DNA of 64,000 bases from Anthropogastromicrobium aceti (GCF_025567095.1 NZ_JAOQJH010000001.1); one strand, 5' to 3'. Positions 34,253 to 43,781 are shown, counted from the first letter of the stretch. A program made the numbers and translations. The notes: generated from the letters alone by a model not told the origin.

Positions 34253-35674
34253 TTACTTTGTAGCACCACAACCAGAACATTTGTATCCGGTTGTCACTGT
34301 CTCATCCCACGCTGCCTGTGTCACGACTGTCTCGTAGTGACCGGTCGCTTCATGATGAACAACGGTCGTCTCGGCATCATGGTGGACTGTTGTGTATACG
34401 GCATCGTGATGTACAGTACTATAGACTGCATCATGGTGAGTTGTGCCAATCTGTAGCCATTCATCATGCCAGCTGGACCAGCAGCCATCTGCCATATGTT
34501 CAAGAATATCCTCATTTGGATCGAAGAACTTATGCCCGCATGCATTGCAAACACCTACCCATCCATACACCGGCTCATCATATGCTTCTGACACCAGCAC
34601 CTGCTCATCGTAGGCCGCCTGAGAAAGTACCTGCTCGTCCCATGCTGCTTTCGTTACAACCGTCTCATCCCACGCTGCACTATCCTCTTTCCATACCTGA
34701 CTTGTAACTGCATCGTGGTGGACAGTTTTTGTTACTGCGACCCAGCTATGGGTGTGCGCAGTGGTAGTTGGTGCAGTCGGAGTTTGTGTGGTTTGAGGCG
34801 GCTTTTGAGTTTCCGGTACATTTGTGGTGGAAACTTCCGGTAATTTGGTTTCCGATGACGATTTCTCGGATGTAGCAGCTGCAGAGTCAGATGTCTGGGA
34901 ATCTTCTCCTGAACCGCCTGTTGGGTTCGCAGTATCTTCTTCTACTGCTCCTTCCAAGGATCTTGAAGCTTCCTCGTCTGTCTCTTTTTCTTCTTTCTGT
35001 ACTTCCGGAATCAGATGAACAATCATCCAATGGTTTGTAGTTGTCTCCAAGCTGTATGAAGGCTGACCATACTCGTTAAGAACAGCTTCTACCGCAGACT
35101 TTTGAAGAGTTCCATCCGCTGCACTGTAATGCACAACATCGGCACTTTCCTCCTGCTGTAATAAAAGACTGTAGATACCGTTTTCATCCGCCGGCTGTAA
35201 AGAGGCCACTTCATAAAGCTCAATGGCTGAGTATGTATCATATCCGGCATACTGATCAAGCAGATAAGATATGATCGACTCGTCTGTCCTTATATCAGAA
35301 ACGGCATACGCCACCTGACTGCTAGTATACATGTCAATCGGATCAGTTCTGTTCTCAATAGAATCGAACTGATCAAGATGAGCAATGTACTCATTGTCCA
35401 ACGAGGTCAGAGACATATAGTACGTAGGCTCTTCTGCTTCCAAAGAACTCTCAGAAAAATCCTCAAATTCAGTCGATGCTGCTTCTGAAACCTGAATTTC
35501 CGTAAGACTTTCATCTGTCCAAGTAAAAGGAATACCTGCCAGATCAATGATCATATACCGATCAGCTGTCCTTTGTGACTGAGTTTCTGTCGTCGCTGCT
35601 GCATGAGCAAACAGCACCGTATTACCTGCAATAATACCTGTAAGAGCTGCTGCAAGTTGTCTTCTCATCATCAT
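34253..35674 (-). CDS. Secreted HHDA/AWDE-repeat protein with zinc-ribbon tail
   Basis: 473 aa from ATG 35674 (AAAGGAGA 8 nt upstream). Signal peptide MMMRRQLAAALTGIIAGNTVLFAHA. The N-terminal domain is shared with the 31.8-kb paralogue. A Ser/Thr/Pro linker leads to repeats: HSWVAVTKTVHHDAVTSQVW, AWDETVVTKAAWDEQVL, then a Cys/His module CNACGHKF ... HMADGCWSSWHDEW, then HHDAVYSTVHHDAVYTTVHH and a final CSGCGATK. The dense His/Cys content suggests metal binding outside the cell. Such repeats are scattered through gut Firmicutes; no function is established. Confidence 0.8.
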   Translation of the reverse strand: MMMRRQLAAALTGIIAGNTVLFAHAAATTETQSQRTADRYMIIDLAGIPFTWTDESLTEIQVSEAASTEFEDFSESSLEAEEPTYYMSLTSLDNEYIAHLDQFDSIENRTDPIDMYTSSQVAYAVSDIRTDESIISYLLDQYAGYDTYSAIELYEVASLQPADENGIYSLLLQQEESADVVHYSAADGTLQKSAVEAVLNEYGQPSYSLETTTNHWMIVHLIPEVQKEEKETDEEASRSLEGAVEEDTANPTGGSGEDSQTSDSAAATSEKSSSETKLPEVSTTNVPETQKPPQTTQTPTAPTTTAHTHSWVAVTKTVHHDAVTSQVWKEDSAAWDETVVTKAAWDEQVLSQAAYDEQVLVSEAYDEPVYGWVGVCNACGHKFFDPNEDILEHMADGCWSSWHDEWLQIGTTHHDAVYSTVHHDAVYTTVHHDAETTVVHHEATGHYETVVTQAAWDETVTTGYKCSGCGATK

Positions 35675-35761
35675 AAAAATTTCTCCTTTCTTCCTGCAAA
35701 CATCCCCCGATCTGCTATTACATATTGCTCTGGCAGAATGGGTTTTGTATCTATTTTCCCA

Positions 35762-35790
35762 ATCATAGCAAAAATCGAAGTGTCGCACAA
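35762..35790 (-). promoter_or_regulatory. Probable promoter of the HHDA-repeat gene
   Basis: Minus strand TTGTGC (35790-35785), 17 nt, TATGAT (35767-35762), about 90 nt before the ATG. Confidence 0.5.
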
Positions 35791-35838
35791 GTAGGGAAGA
35801 AAGGCAAATCCGCGAAAAAATTTTTCTCCTGAATCACG

Positions 35839-35872
35839 AAAAAATCGGCAAGAATAATCCTGCCGATTTTTT
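35839..35872. terminator. Terminator downstream of oleate hydratase
   Basis: AAAAAATCGGCA / TGCCGATTTTTT perfect stem, 10-nt loop, A/T runs on both sides. Confidence 0.85.
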
Positions 35873-35911
35873 ACTAACTATTCATCTTCGATGCTGCTAT
35901 TTTGCAATAAC

Positions 35912-37870
35912 TCATCTTATAATATCATGATCCTGAAGCACTTTCTCAACTACCGTTCCATGAATGACATGAAGCAGAGGCTTCTTTAATGCATTCAGCG
36001 GTCCTGGCAGCTGGATATCAAGCGGAGACTTGCCATCCATGAGCTTTACAGAACTGTCAAGCAGTTCACGAATATCATATACACTGCCCCATACCTCAGG
36101 AACACCTCTGTCTACACCAAGCAGTCCATAAACAGCTTCCATAGCAGTTCTTACAGAATATTCTGTAGTGAATACAGTGTCGCGAGGTGTGTCAGCAAAC
36201 TGACCTAAGAATGCGAAGTTTACGCAGCCATCCGGAATAACATCCGGGCGGTCGCCCTTTGTACGCGGCATGAAGAATGCAGTGATATATGGCATCATAG
36301 TCGGTACGCAGACTGCACTGTTCTCAGCAAGCTCTGGAATCTGATCAGTCGGAACACCTAAATGATACAGCCACTCTTCTGTGATTTCTTTACCTGTACA
36401 CTCTCTCATTGGCTTCTTAACAAAGTTGCCGGGCTTATCTGTAAACAGACCATATACCCATACGCAAACCTTGTCCTTATCCTGTGTCTTGAACTGTCCC
36501 TGACGGTTGATTGTCCAGCTTAACAGCCAATTAGAATCTACGCAGCTTACAATACCACCAGTTACAACGTTTCCTGTTTTCGGATCACGCTTGCAAATAT
36601 CAGTGATATATGGAATAATCTTGTCATCCAGCGTAGTAACGGTAGCAGATTCCCAGTTTGTCTTTGTAATATCGGAACAGAATTTCTCCGGATGACCAAA
36701 GGACGGATCCTGCTTTGCGATATTCTTCCACAGATTCCAGCAGCCACTTGTGCGAACCTCTGCATCTCCATTCGGTGCATGATTCTGATCACCGTAAATA
36801 GTACCCTCTGTACAGCTTCCGTTTGTGACGAATACAAGATCGTTTTCTGTCAAAACAATACCCTTCTCAACACCATGCTCCTTGCACTCAATTGCAGATG
36901 CAATCTTCTTTCCATCCTTAAATTCAAAAATAACATTTGTTACTTCAACGCCAAATCTAAACTCAACGCCAGCAGCCTCAAGATACTTCTGCATTGGAAG
37001 AATCAGGGATTCATACTGATTATACTTCGTAAATTTAAGTGCACTGAAATCCGGCAGACCAGAAATATGATGAATGAAACGCTGGAAGTAAAGCTTCATC
37101 TCAAGTGCACTGTGCCAGTTTTCAAATGCGAACATGGTACGCCAGTACAGCCAGAATGTAGAATTGAATACTTCATCGTCAAATACATCTTCGATTGTTT
37201 TATCATACAGATCTTCATCCTTTGTCATGAAAAGCTTCATGATTTCCATACAGCCCTTCTGACTTAAGTTGAACTTTCCATCGGTATGAGCATCTTTTCC
37301 ACAGTCCTCTGTTGCACGGCACAGGGAATAATTAGGATCATGCTTGTTCAGCCAATAGAACTCATCCAGAACAGATGCATTTGGAACTTCAAGAGATGGA
37401 ATACTGCGGAAAAGATCCCACAGACACTCAAAATGATTTTCCATCTCACGTCCGCCTCTCATGATATAGCCACGGGACGGATCAAAGATACCATCACATG
37501 CACCACCGGCAATATCCATAGCCTCTAAAATATGAATATGAGATCCAGGCATCTGACCATCACGTACTAAGAAGCAAGCTGCAGATAAAGCAGCAAGTCC
37601 GCTTCCTACGATATAGGCATGCTTTTCATCAACGCCTTCTGGTTTCTCAGGTCTTGCGAATGCTTCGTAATTACCATTTGTATAATAAATTCCCTTGCTG
37701 TTCTTATCATATTTGCCGCGCTCAGTGTTTCTATAATTGCTGTTCTGGGCAGCCTGCTGTTCAAGAACCTGCTTCTCGTTTTCCTTCTTCTTTAGTGCCA
37801 GATATGCTGCACCTACTCCTGCTGCAACTGCTACTGCTTTTCCTAATGTATTTTTCTTTTCTGACATCAT
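35912..37870 (-). CDS. ohyA: Oleate hydratase with N-terminal hydrophobic extension
   Basis: About 652 aa. FAD-dependent enzyme that adds water across the cis-9 double bond of oleate or linoleate, giving 10-hydroxy fatty acids; formerly 'myosin-cross-reactive antigen'. FAD-binding motif YIVGSGLAALSAACFLVRDGQ is followed by HILEAMDIAGGACDG and RGGREMENHFECLWDL. Most family members begin near YYTNGNYEAFARPEKP. Here about 60 extra residues precede it with a hydrophobic helix (KAVAVAAGVGAAYLAL), possibly a membrane anchor. AAAGGTGG precedes ATG 37870/37867. The upstream TetR gene on the same strand may regulate it. Confidence 0.95.
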   Translation of the reverse strand: MMSEKKNTLGKAVAVAAGVGAAYLALKKKENEKQVLEQQAAQNSNYRNTERGKYDKNSKGIYYTNGNYEAFARPEKPEGVDEKHAYIVGSGLAALSAACFLVRDGQMPGSHIHILEAMDIAGGACDGIFDPSRGYIMRGGREMENHFECLWDLFRSIPSLEVPNASVLDEFYWLNKHDPNYSLCRATEDCGKDAHTDGKFNLSQKGCMEIMKLFMTKDEDLYDKTIEDVFDDEVFNSTFWLYWRTMFAFENWHSALEMKLYFQRFIHHISGLPDFSALKFTKYNQYESLILPMQKYLEAAGVEFRFGVEVTNVIFEFKDGKKIASAIECKEHGVEKGIVLTENDLVFVTNGSCTEGTIYGDQNHAPNGDAEVRTSGCWNLWKNIAKQDPSFGHPEKFCSDITKTNWESATVTTLDDKIIPYITDICKRDPKTGNVVTGGIVSCVDSNWLLSWTINRQGQFKTQDKDKVCVWVYGLFTDKPGNFVKKPMRECTGKEITEEWLYHLGVPTDQIPELAENSAVCVPTMMPYITAFFMPRTKGDRPDVIPDGCVNFAFLGQFADTPRDTVFTTEYSVRTAMEAVYGLLGVDRGVPEVWGSVYDIRELLDSSVKLMDGKSPLDIQLPGPLNALKKPLLHVIHGTVVEKVLQDHDIIR

Positions 37871-38026
37871 CAGTACCACCTTTCATTGTTGTTTTCTCTT
37901 TATGGTCTTATCTTAACTCATAAAATTAAAAAGATACATATACAAAAAAAGAATAATGACAAAAAACTAATCAAACCCCCTATTTTGATAAAAAACTTCT
38001 GTGTTGACTTATTAACCTATCATTGC

Positions 38027-38599
38027 TTAGGCTGTTTTTTTACTATCAGCGAAGTTTTGAAGTGAATTTTTAATATTTCCGCTCATTGTGATACATATAT
38101 CGTTTACAATCTCATGATAATTCTCCTTCATGCCCTTTTTGATCCAGTCAAGCATAACACCGACAAAGCTGTATTTATAAAAGTCTGCGATAAAGCTTTG
38201 CTCACTGGCAGTTATGTTCATACCTTTAGAGCATTCCTTAATAACATTCATAATTAAATCACGCGTCAGCCTGAAAAGATAGTTTTCAATTTGCTCACGG
38301 CTCAGTGCATGATACACATTCATGATAAAAGGTTTGTTTTCCATAACAGCCTCGAATATCTGCATCAATCCCTCCTGCCAGGTTTCATACGTTTTCTTTC
38401 CATGTAAAGCCTTTGAGGCGTCCTCGTAGCAGGACCATTCAACGAGATCGTAGATATCTTTAAAATGGTAATAAAAAGCCATGCGTGTGATGCCGCAATC
38501 ATTTGTCAGATCTGTAATGGTAATTTTGTCAACGGGCTTTTTTAATAACAAATTTTTCAAAGAAGCTTCCAGTGCAAGTTTAGTAGAGTTGTTTGGCAT
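38027..38599 (-). CDS. TetR/AcrR family transcriptional regulator
   Basis: 190 aa from ATG 38599, with AAGGTG upstream. N-terminal HTH KITITDLTNDCGITRMAFYYHFKDIYDLVEW is typical TetR. The helical C-terminus resembles the TetR group of DhaS-like regulators. It lies 156 nt upstream of ohyA on the same strand, so regulation of oleate hydratase in response to fatty acid is a reasonable guess without direct proof. Confidence 0.88.
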   Translation of the reverse strand: MPNNSTKLALEASLKNLLLKKPVDKITITDLTNDCGITRMAFYYHFKDIYDLVEWSCYEDASKALHGKKTYETWQEGLMQIFEAVMENKPFIMNVYHALSREQIENYLFRLTRDLIMNVIKECSKGMNITASEQSFIADFYKYSFVGVMLDWIKKGMKENYHEIVNDICITMSGNIKNSLQNFADSKKTA

Positions 38600-38698
38600 G
38601 AGTGTCACCTTATCCTTTCTGTTAAATTGTGGGGTTTATTGGCTTTTATTTTAGCATACCATATAAAAAAAGGCTAATGATTTTTCAAAAAAGTACAG

Positions 38699-38727
38699 TT
38701 GACAGATGAGTGACATTGTGATATTAT
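38699..38727 (+). promoter_or_regulatory. ssrA promoter
   Basis: TTGACA at 38699-38704, 17 nt, TATTAT at 38722-38727. The start would be near 38734, leaving a 50-nt 5' leader to be trimmed from the precursor. Confidence 0.75.
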
Positions 38728-38784
38728 ATGAAAATAGTATGCAACTGTTAGTGACCGTACAAGTTTGTACCGGAATGCATTCCC

Positions 38785-39129
38785 GGGGTTGTACTGGTTT
38801 CGACGGGGGTTTTGAAGTTAGAGTAGCCATCCGTGGTCCGGATCCACGTTAAAAGTCGGATTTAAATATAAACGCTAACAACGAATTAGCATACGCTGCC
38901 TAATGGCAGCTGTCAGCCTTAAGTCACCTGCTGCTTAAGAATCTGGCATCGACTTTGCAGGGCACCTTACCGCCTAAGCTTTGCGGTGGTAAGAGATTTA
39001 TGAAGCTACTGAATCTGGCAGCCTGTTGTTCGGCAGTCGGATGAGGGAATGAATGTAGAGCAACTGTGATGGGAGAAGCTTTAATGAATGGGCTTTCGGA
39101 CAGGGGTTCGATTCCCCTCAGCTCCACTA
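38785..39129 (+). ncRNA. ssrA: Transfer-messenger RNA (tmRNA)
   Basis: The 5' end GGGGUUG pairs with CAGCUCC at the 3' end to form the acceptor stem. The conserved 5' GTACTGGTTTCGACGGGGG and the T-arm ACAGGGGTTCGATTCCCCT are present. The tag frame reads AACGCTAACAACGAATTAGC and on, giving ...NANNELAYAA then TAA. The CCA end is not encoded (CTA follows the discriminator A). tmRNA rescues stalled ribosomes with SmpB, encoded convergently just downstream. Confidence 0.97.
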
Positions 39130-39132
39130 AAA

Positions 39133-39167
39133 AAGATCCTTGGTTTTCCAAGGATCTCTTTTTTTAC
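39133..39167. terminator. Terminator between ssrA and smpB
   Basis: AGATCCTTGG-tttt-CCAAGGATCT followed by CTTTTTTT, preceded by AAAAAA, serving both convergent genes. Confidence 0.9.
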
Positions 39168-39635
39168 TTAATATAGATTTGATACCTTAAATTCTCGTTC
39201 AGCCTCTCTTCTTGTGTCCTTCTTTGCAATATCGGCACGCTTATCATAAAGCTTTTTACCCTTTGCAAGAGCAAACTCAACCTTTACAAGACTTCCCTTG
39301 AAATAAATCTGAAGCGGCACTAATGTATAGCCCTTCTGGTCGATTTTTCCAACAATCTTGTTAATCTCATATCGATGAACAAGAAGCTTTCTTGGACGAA
39401 GCGGATCTTTATTAAAGATATTGCCTTTTTCATACGGGCTGATATGCATGTTGTAGATAAAGACTTCACCCTTGTGAATTTGTATAAAGGATTCCTTTAA
39501 ACTGCATTTTCCCATACGAAGAGATTTTACCTCAGTACCTACCAGTGCAATTCCTGCTTCCCAGGTATCCTCGATAAAATAGTCGTGAAATGCTTTTTTA
39601 TTATTTGCGATGAGTTTTCGACTTTCTTTTGCCAT
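39168..39635 (-). CDS. smpB: SsrA-binding protein SmpB
   Basis: 155 aa from ATG 39635 (AAAGGGGG upstream; the longer frame from 39689 runs through rnr). Family motifs: LIANNKKAFHDYFIEDTWEA, GTEVKSLRMGKCSLKESFI, RPRKLLVHRYEINKIVGK, KGKKLYDKRADIAKKD. It binds tmRNA and brings it to stalled ribosomes. The first 35 nt overlap the end of rnr, so the two are co-translated. Confidence 0.98.
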   Translation of the reverse strand: MAKESRKLIANNKKAFHDYFIEDTWEAGIALVGTEVKSLRMGKCSLKESFIQIHKGEVFIYNMHISPYEKGNIFNKDPLRPRKLLVHRYEINKIVGKIDQKGYTLVPLQIYFKGSLVKVEFALAKGKKLYDKRADIAKKDTRREAEREFKVSNLY

Positions 39636-41907
39636 GTCTCGTTTCCCCCTTTGACCAATCTTCCTCTGGATAGTAGAGTAAAAATTCAATTTGTTTAGTC
39701 AGTGTGTCCGCATCAACTACGACAACAGATACACTCTGTCCGATGCTGAAGGTACGTCCTGTCATTTCACCAACCAGCTGATAATGCTCCTGATCATAGA
39801 TATAATAATCATCATCTAAATTGGCAGCACGTACAAGTCCTTCTACTGTATTTGTAAGTTCTACATAGAAGCCGTATGCGGTAACGCCAGAAATTACACC
39901 CTCATAGATATCTCCAATATGACGGCGCATATATTGTGCTTTTTTAAGCTTATCTGTCTCACGCTCCGCTTCGTCTGCCCGCCGTTCAAGCTTGCTTGAG
40001 CTGTCACAGACGCTTGGAAGGATATGCTCATAATGCTCCTGACGTGATTTTGAAAGTGTTCCGTGCAGCTGCTCTTTGATAATGCGGTGTATCTGCAAAT
40101 CAGGGTAACGGCGAATCGGTGAAGTAAAATGGCAGTAATACTTCGCTGACAAACCAAAATGACCAAGATTTTCCGGTGAATATTTTGCCTGTTTCATTGA
40201 ACGCAGCAAAATGCGTGAGATTAGCCCCTCTGCCTCACTTCCCTCAATGCGGCTTAACAGCTTTTGCAGCTCTTTCGGATGAATGGTGTGGTTTGTAAGA
40301 TGAAGTGAATAGCCAAAATTATTGAGGAAGGTGGCAAATGTCCTAAGCTTCTCCTCATCTGGCGTCTCATGAATACGATAAACAAACGGAAGCTCCAGCC
40401 AGTAATACTCCTCTGCTATCGTCTCATTAGTCAGCAGCATAAAATCCTCAATCAGCCGTGTTGCAGCAGAATGTTCATACGCTTTAATCTCAATAGGACG
40501 ACCTTTTTCATCGAGAATAATTTTTGATTCTGGAAAATCAAAGTCAATGGCTCCGCGTCCAGAGCGTTTCTTGCGAAGCAAATCAGAAAGCTGCTTCATT
40601 AACTTGAAATCATCAACAAAGTCTTTATATTCTTCAGGTGCCTCTGCACCATCGAGAATATCAGCTACCATAGTATATGTCATGCGGCGGTCAACACAAA
40701 TTACAGTTTCACAAATCTCATGATTGACAATGGTACCCTCTTCATCGATGTCCATAAGACATGACAAAGCCAAGCGATCTGTCCCGGCATTTAAAGAGCA
40801 TATGCCATTTGAAAGCTTTCTTGGAAGCATCGGAATTACACGATCTGCCAAATACACGCTTGTGCCTCGATTTTTCGCTTCCTCATCAAGCAAGGAGCCT
40901 TCCTTTACGTAATGAGTAACATCAGCGATATGCACACCAAGATGATAAATACCATTTTCAAAAGTTAATGATATGGCATCATCTAAGTCTCTTGCATCCT
41001 CACCGTCAATTGTAACTGTATGGAAATCACGCATGTCGCGTCTGCCAATTTTTTCTGCTTCTGTAACCTCTTCTGGTATGGAATCAAGACTATCTAGCAC
41101 CTCTTGTGGAAATTCCTCTGGAATACCATAGCTTCGCACAATACTTAACACATCAGTACCAGGTTCATTCTTTGCACCAAGAATTTCAGTGACTTCAACC
41201 TGTGGATTTTTATGCTCATTTCCATAGTCAAGTATTGTAGCAACAACCTTGTCTCCATTTTGTGCATCCATATCCTTTCCTTTTTCAACAAAGAAATCAC
41301 GAAGAATACGCTGATTATCAGGAAGGACAAAGCCAAAATTTTTGTTCTTCTGAAAAGTACCGACAACACTTGTAAGCGTGTGTTCTAAAATGCGTACAAT
41401 ACGTCCCTCTTCGCGTCTGCTTCCATTGGCATGGGAAATTACAGATACTAAGACAACATCGCCAGGAAGGGCGCCTAAGGTGTTATCAGGGGCAATAAAA
41501 ATATCATTGTCTTTTTCTTCTACTGTAACAAAGCCAAAGCCTCTTGATGTGGAGCTAAAGGAACCCTTAAGCGTAAATAACTCTGGTTTACCATATTTTC
41601 CATGAGTAGAAATACCAATTTTCCCCTCATCAACAAGCTGATTCAAAGCAGTCTCAAGCTCATAACGGCGTGCTTTTGAGACATCTAACAGCACACACAA
41701 TTCCCTAAATTTCATCGGGCGGTAATTTTTATCATACATTAACTCTAACAGCAGCTTCTTTTTATTGCCTTCATGATTTGAATCGTCATGATCCTGCTCT
41801 GAATTAAGAGAATCTTCATCAGCAGATGTATCGAACACTTCACTAGATTCGCTATACTGCTGTTTTTTTCGATAATATTTTTTCTTTTTTTCTTTATATA
41901 GCTTCAC
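39601..41907 (-). CDS. rnr: Ribonuclease R
   Basis: 768 aa 3'-5' exoribonuclease. A winged-helix/cold-shock N-terminus (about 50-230) leads to the RNB domain with catalytic Asp cluster in DGEDARDLDDAISL (about 300) and then a C-terminal S1 domain (GVISGVTAYGFYVELTNTVE). It ends in a Lys/Arg/Thr-rich tail. RNase R degrades structured RNA and tmRNA-tagged messages; smpB follows with a 35-nt overlap. The start is GTG 41907, giving a Lys/Tyr-rich N-terminus; a downstream start is possible. Confidence 0.95.
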   Translation of the reverse strand: MKLYKEKKKKYYRKKQQYSESSEVFDTSADEDSLNSEQDHDDSNHEGNKKKLLLELMYDKNYRPMKFRELCVLLDVSKARRYELETALNQLVDEGKIGISTHGKYGKPELFTLKGSFSSTSRGFGFVTVEEKDNDIFIAPDNTLGALPGDVVLVSVISHANGSRREEGRIVRILEHTLTSVVGTFQKNKNFGFVLPDNQRILRDFFVEKGKDMDAQNGDKVVATILDYGNEHKNPQVEVTEILGAKNEPGTDVLSIVRSYGIPEEFPQEVLDSLDSIPEEVTEAEKIGRRDMRDFHTVTIDGEDARDLDDAISLTFENGIYHLGVHIADVTHYVKEGSLLDEEAKNRGTSVYLADRVIPMLPRKLSNGICSLNAGTDRLALSCLMDIDEEGTIVNHEICETVICVDRRMTYTMVADILDGAEAPEEYKDFVDDFKLMKQLSDLLRKKRSGRGAIDFDFPESKIILDEKGRPIEIKAYEHSAATRLIEDFMLLTNETIAEEYYWLELPFVYRIHETPDEEKLRTFATFLNNFGYSLHLTNHTIHPKELQKLLSRIEGSEAEGLISRILLRSMKQAKYSPENLGHFGLSAKYYCHFTSPIRRYPDLQIHRIIKEQLHGTLSKSRQEHYEHILPSVCDSSSKLERRADEAERETDKLKKAQYMRRHIGDIYEGVISGVTAYGFYVELTNTVEGLVRAANLDDDYYIYDQEHYQLVGEMTGRTFSIGQSVSVVVVDADTLTKQIEFLLYYPEEDWSKGETRHGKRKSKTHRK

Positions 41908-41984
41908 TTAAATTAAACTTCTTTCTTATATATTCTTATATGTTAGTGCTTTAGTCGTGTAAGGGGTGCTGATCTTATAAAAAG

Positions 41985-42025
41985 GCACAAAACGGCCGCC
42001 GCAATCTGCGACAGCCGCTTCTTTT
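41985..42025 (-). terminator. Likely terminator after secG
   Basis: Minus strand GCGGC ... GCCG pairing around CGCAGATTGCGGC, followed by TTTTGTGCCTTTTT. The stem is imperfect. Confidence 0.45.
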
Positions 42026-42032
42026 GTTGATA

Positions 42033-42134
42033 AAGTAACTGTTCACAGGACGCCAATTCACAAAACCACACGTTTTGTGTGTCGCTGCTTCGCAGCTCTG
42101 TTTTGCTCATTAACAGACGTGTGAACTGTAACTT
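42033..42134. repeat. MITE-like inverted-repeat element A
   Basis: Ends AAGTAACTGTTCACA and TGTGAACTGTAACTT are inverted with two mismatches. It has an internal hairpin GCTGC-ttc-GCAGC. Its right end abuts the secG stop. The terminus, read outward as GTTACAGTTCACACGTC, recurs with one change at 59602. Confidence 0.55.
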
Positions 42135-42369
42135 AAAAGTTCATGTTCAGAAGAATTGCTCCAACAAAGAAAATGATTGCTCCAATCAGAGTGAATCTTT
42201 CTAACTTTCCCTCCATGGAACGACCTTTATTCTTGCCCCAGTAGCTCTCAGCCATACCGCCAATTGCGCCCAGACCTGCGGATTTTCCCTCCTGCATCAG
42301 TACAGAAGCTGTAAATGCAATCGCAACAATGCAATAAATAACAGTAACGATAATCTTTAATGCTGACAT
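42133..42369 (-). CDS. secG: Preprotein translocase subunit SecG
   Basis: 78 aa from ATG 42369 (MSALKIIVTVIYCIVAI); an upstream ATG at 42381 lies only 1 nt after AAGGA. Two membrane helices flank the family loop LMQEGKSAGLGAIGG. It is part of the SecYEG export channel. It lies upstream of rnr, the usual secG-rnr-smpB order. Confidence 0.95.
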   Translation of the reverse strand: MSALKIIVTVIYCIVAIAFTASVLMQEGKSAGLGAIGGMAESYWGKNKGRSMEGKLERFTLIGAIIFFVGAILLNMNF

Positions 42370-42482
42370 GCCAAACCCCATTCCTTATTAAAATAATTGG
42401 TTATCACACGAGAATAACACTTAAATCAGTGTATCACAAAGGAAACAAAAATGCAACTATTTTTTTCTGTCGACTTTTTCTA

Positions 42483-42512
42483 TTGACTTATGCTTTTCTT
42501 TGCGGTTATAAT
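42483..42512 (+). promoter_or_regulatory. prs promoter
   Basis: TTGACT at 42483-42488, 18 nt, TATAAT at 42507-42512, about 80 nt before the prs start. Confidence 0.7.
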
Positions 42513-42593
42513 AGATTGTGTATGTCAAAAATTGTATATGAAGCAAGAGGCAATTTCTGACTGCAAGACTAACATAAAAAGGCGGTCCTATAA

Positions 42594-43781
42594 ATGGCAA
42601 ATATTGATTATTCATTTGAAAACAGTATTCCTATTGGTCCTTTGAAGATTGCTGCACTTGACAGCTGCAAGGATTTTGCAAAGAAGGTCGATGACTATAT
42701 CGTTTCCTTCCGTCAGCATGATGCAGAGGCACTTGCTCAGCGTCAGTCGATGCTGGATTTCCGTGGCTATGACAGTAAGTCCTATCTGCTTGATTTTTCC
42801 TGTCCACGTTTTGGCTCTGGTGAAGCAAAGTGTGTATTAAAAGAGTCTGTTCGCGGCTCTGATATTTTTGCAATGGTCGATGTAACAAATTATAGCTTAA
42901 CTTATCAGCTGTGCGGTGAAGTAAATCACATGTCTCCTGATAATCATTATCAGGATCTGAAGCGTCTTATCGGCTCCTGCCGCGGTGCACGCCGTGTCAA
43001 TGTCGTTATGCCGTTTTTGTATGAGGGCCGTCAGCATAAGCGTAACAGAAGAGAATCTCTTGACTGTGCACTGGCATTAGAGGAGCTTATCGACATGGGT
43101 GTAAGCAACATCATCACTTTTGATGCTCATGACCCACGTGTTCAGAATGCAATTCCGCTTCATGGATTTGACAATTTTACACCTCCGTACCAGTTTATCA
43201 AGGCGCTGTTAAAGAAAGAGCCAAATATGATAATCGACAAGGATCATTTAATGGCAATCAGCCCTGATGAAGGTGCAATGGGACGTGCTGTTTACTTTGC
43301 TAATAACCTTGGCATTGACATGGGTATGTTCTACAAGAGAAGAGACTATTCTACTGTTGTAAATGGAAAGAATCCGATTGTTGCACATGAATTTTTGGGT
43401 GCAAACATCAAGGGCAAAACTGTTATCATCATTGACGATATGATCTCTTCCGGAGAGAGTATGCTTGATACAGCAAAGGAACTGAAAGACCGCGGTGCAA
43501 AGAATGTTGTTGTATGTTGTACATTTGGTCTTTTCACAGACGGATTAGAGAAGTTTGATGATTTCAATTCTCAGGGTTACTTTGATTATGTTATCACAAC
43601 TAACTTGAATTATCGTTCTCCAGAGCTGCTTAAGAGAAGCTGGTACATTGAAGCTGACATGAGTAAGTTTACTGCTGCTATCATCAATACACTTAATCAT
43701 GACGTTCCGATTGGAAACAGCTTATCTCCAACAGAAAAGATTCAGACATTGTTAAAGAAGCACAAAGAACAATTTGAATAA
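42594..43781 (+). CDS. prs: Ribose-phosphate pyrophosphokinase (PRPP synthase), long form
   Basis: 395 aa. It makes PRPP from ribose-5-phosphate and ATP for nucleotide, His and Trp synthesis. The PRPP-binding loop is VIIIDDMISSGESM (about residue 276); other conserved stretches are NVVMPFLYEGRQHKRNRRES and ITFDAHDPRVQNA. Usual bacterial Prs is about 315 aa; this form has an extra N-terminal segment (about 60 aa) and inserts, as in other Lachnospiraceae. It stands alone between a promoter and a structured 3' region. Confidence 0.93.
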   Translation: MANIDYSFENSIPIGPLKIAALDSCKDFAKKVDDYIVSFRQHDAEALAQRQSMLDFRGYDSKSYLLDFSCPRFGSGEAKCVLKESVRGSDIFAMVDVTNYSLTYQLCGEVNHMSPDNHYQDLKRLIGSCRGARRVNVVMPFLYEGRQHKRNRRESLDCALALEELIDMGVSNIITFDAHDPRVQNAIPLHGFDNFTPPYQFIKALLKKEPNMIIDKDHLMAISPDEGAMGRAVYFANNLGIDMGMFYKRRDYSTVVNGKNPIVAHEFLGANIKGKTVIIIDDMISSGESMLDTAKELKDRGAKNVVVCCTFGLFTDGLEKFDDFNSQGYFDYVITTNLNYRSPELLKRSWYIEADMSKFTAAIINTLNHDVPIGNSLSPTEKIQTLLKKHKEQFE

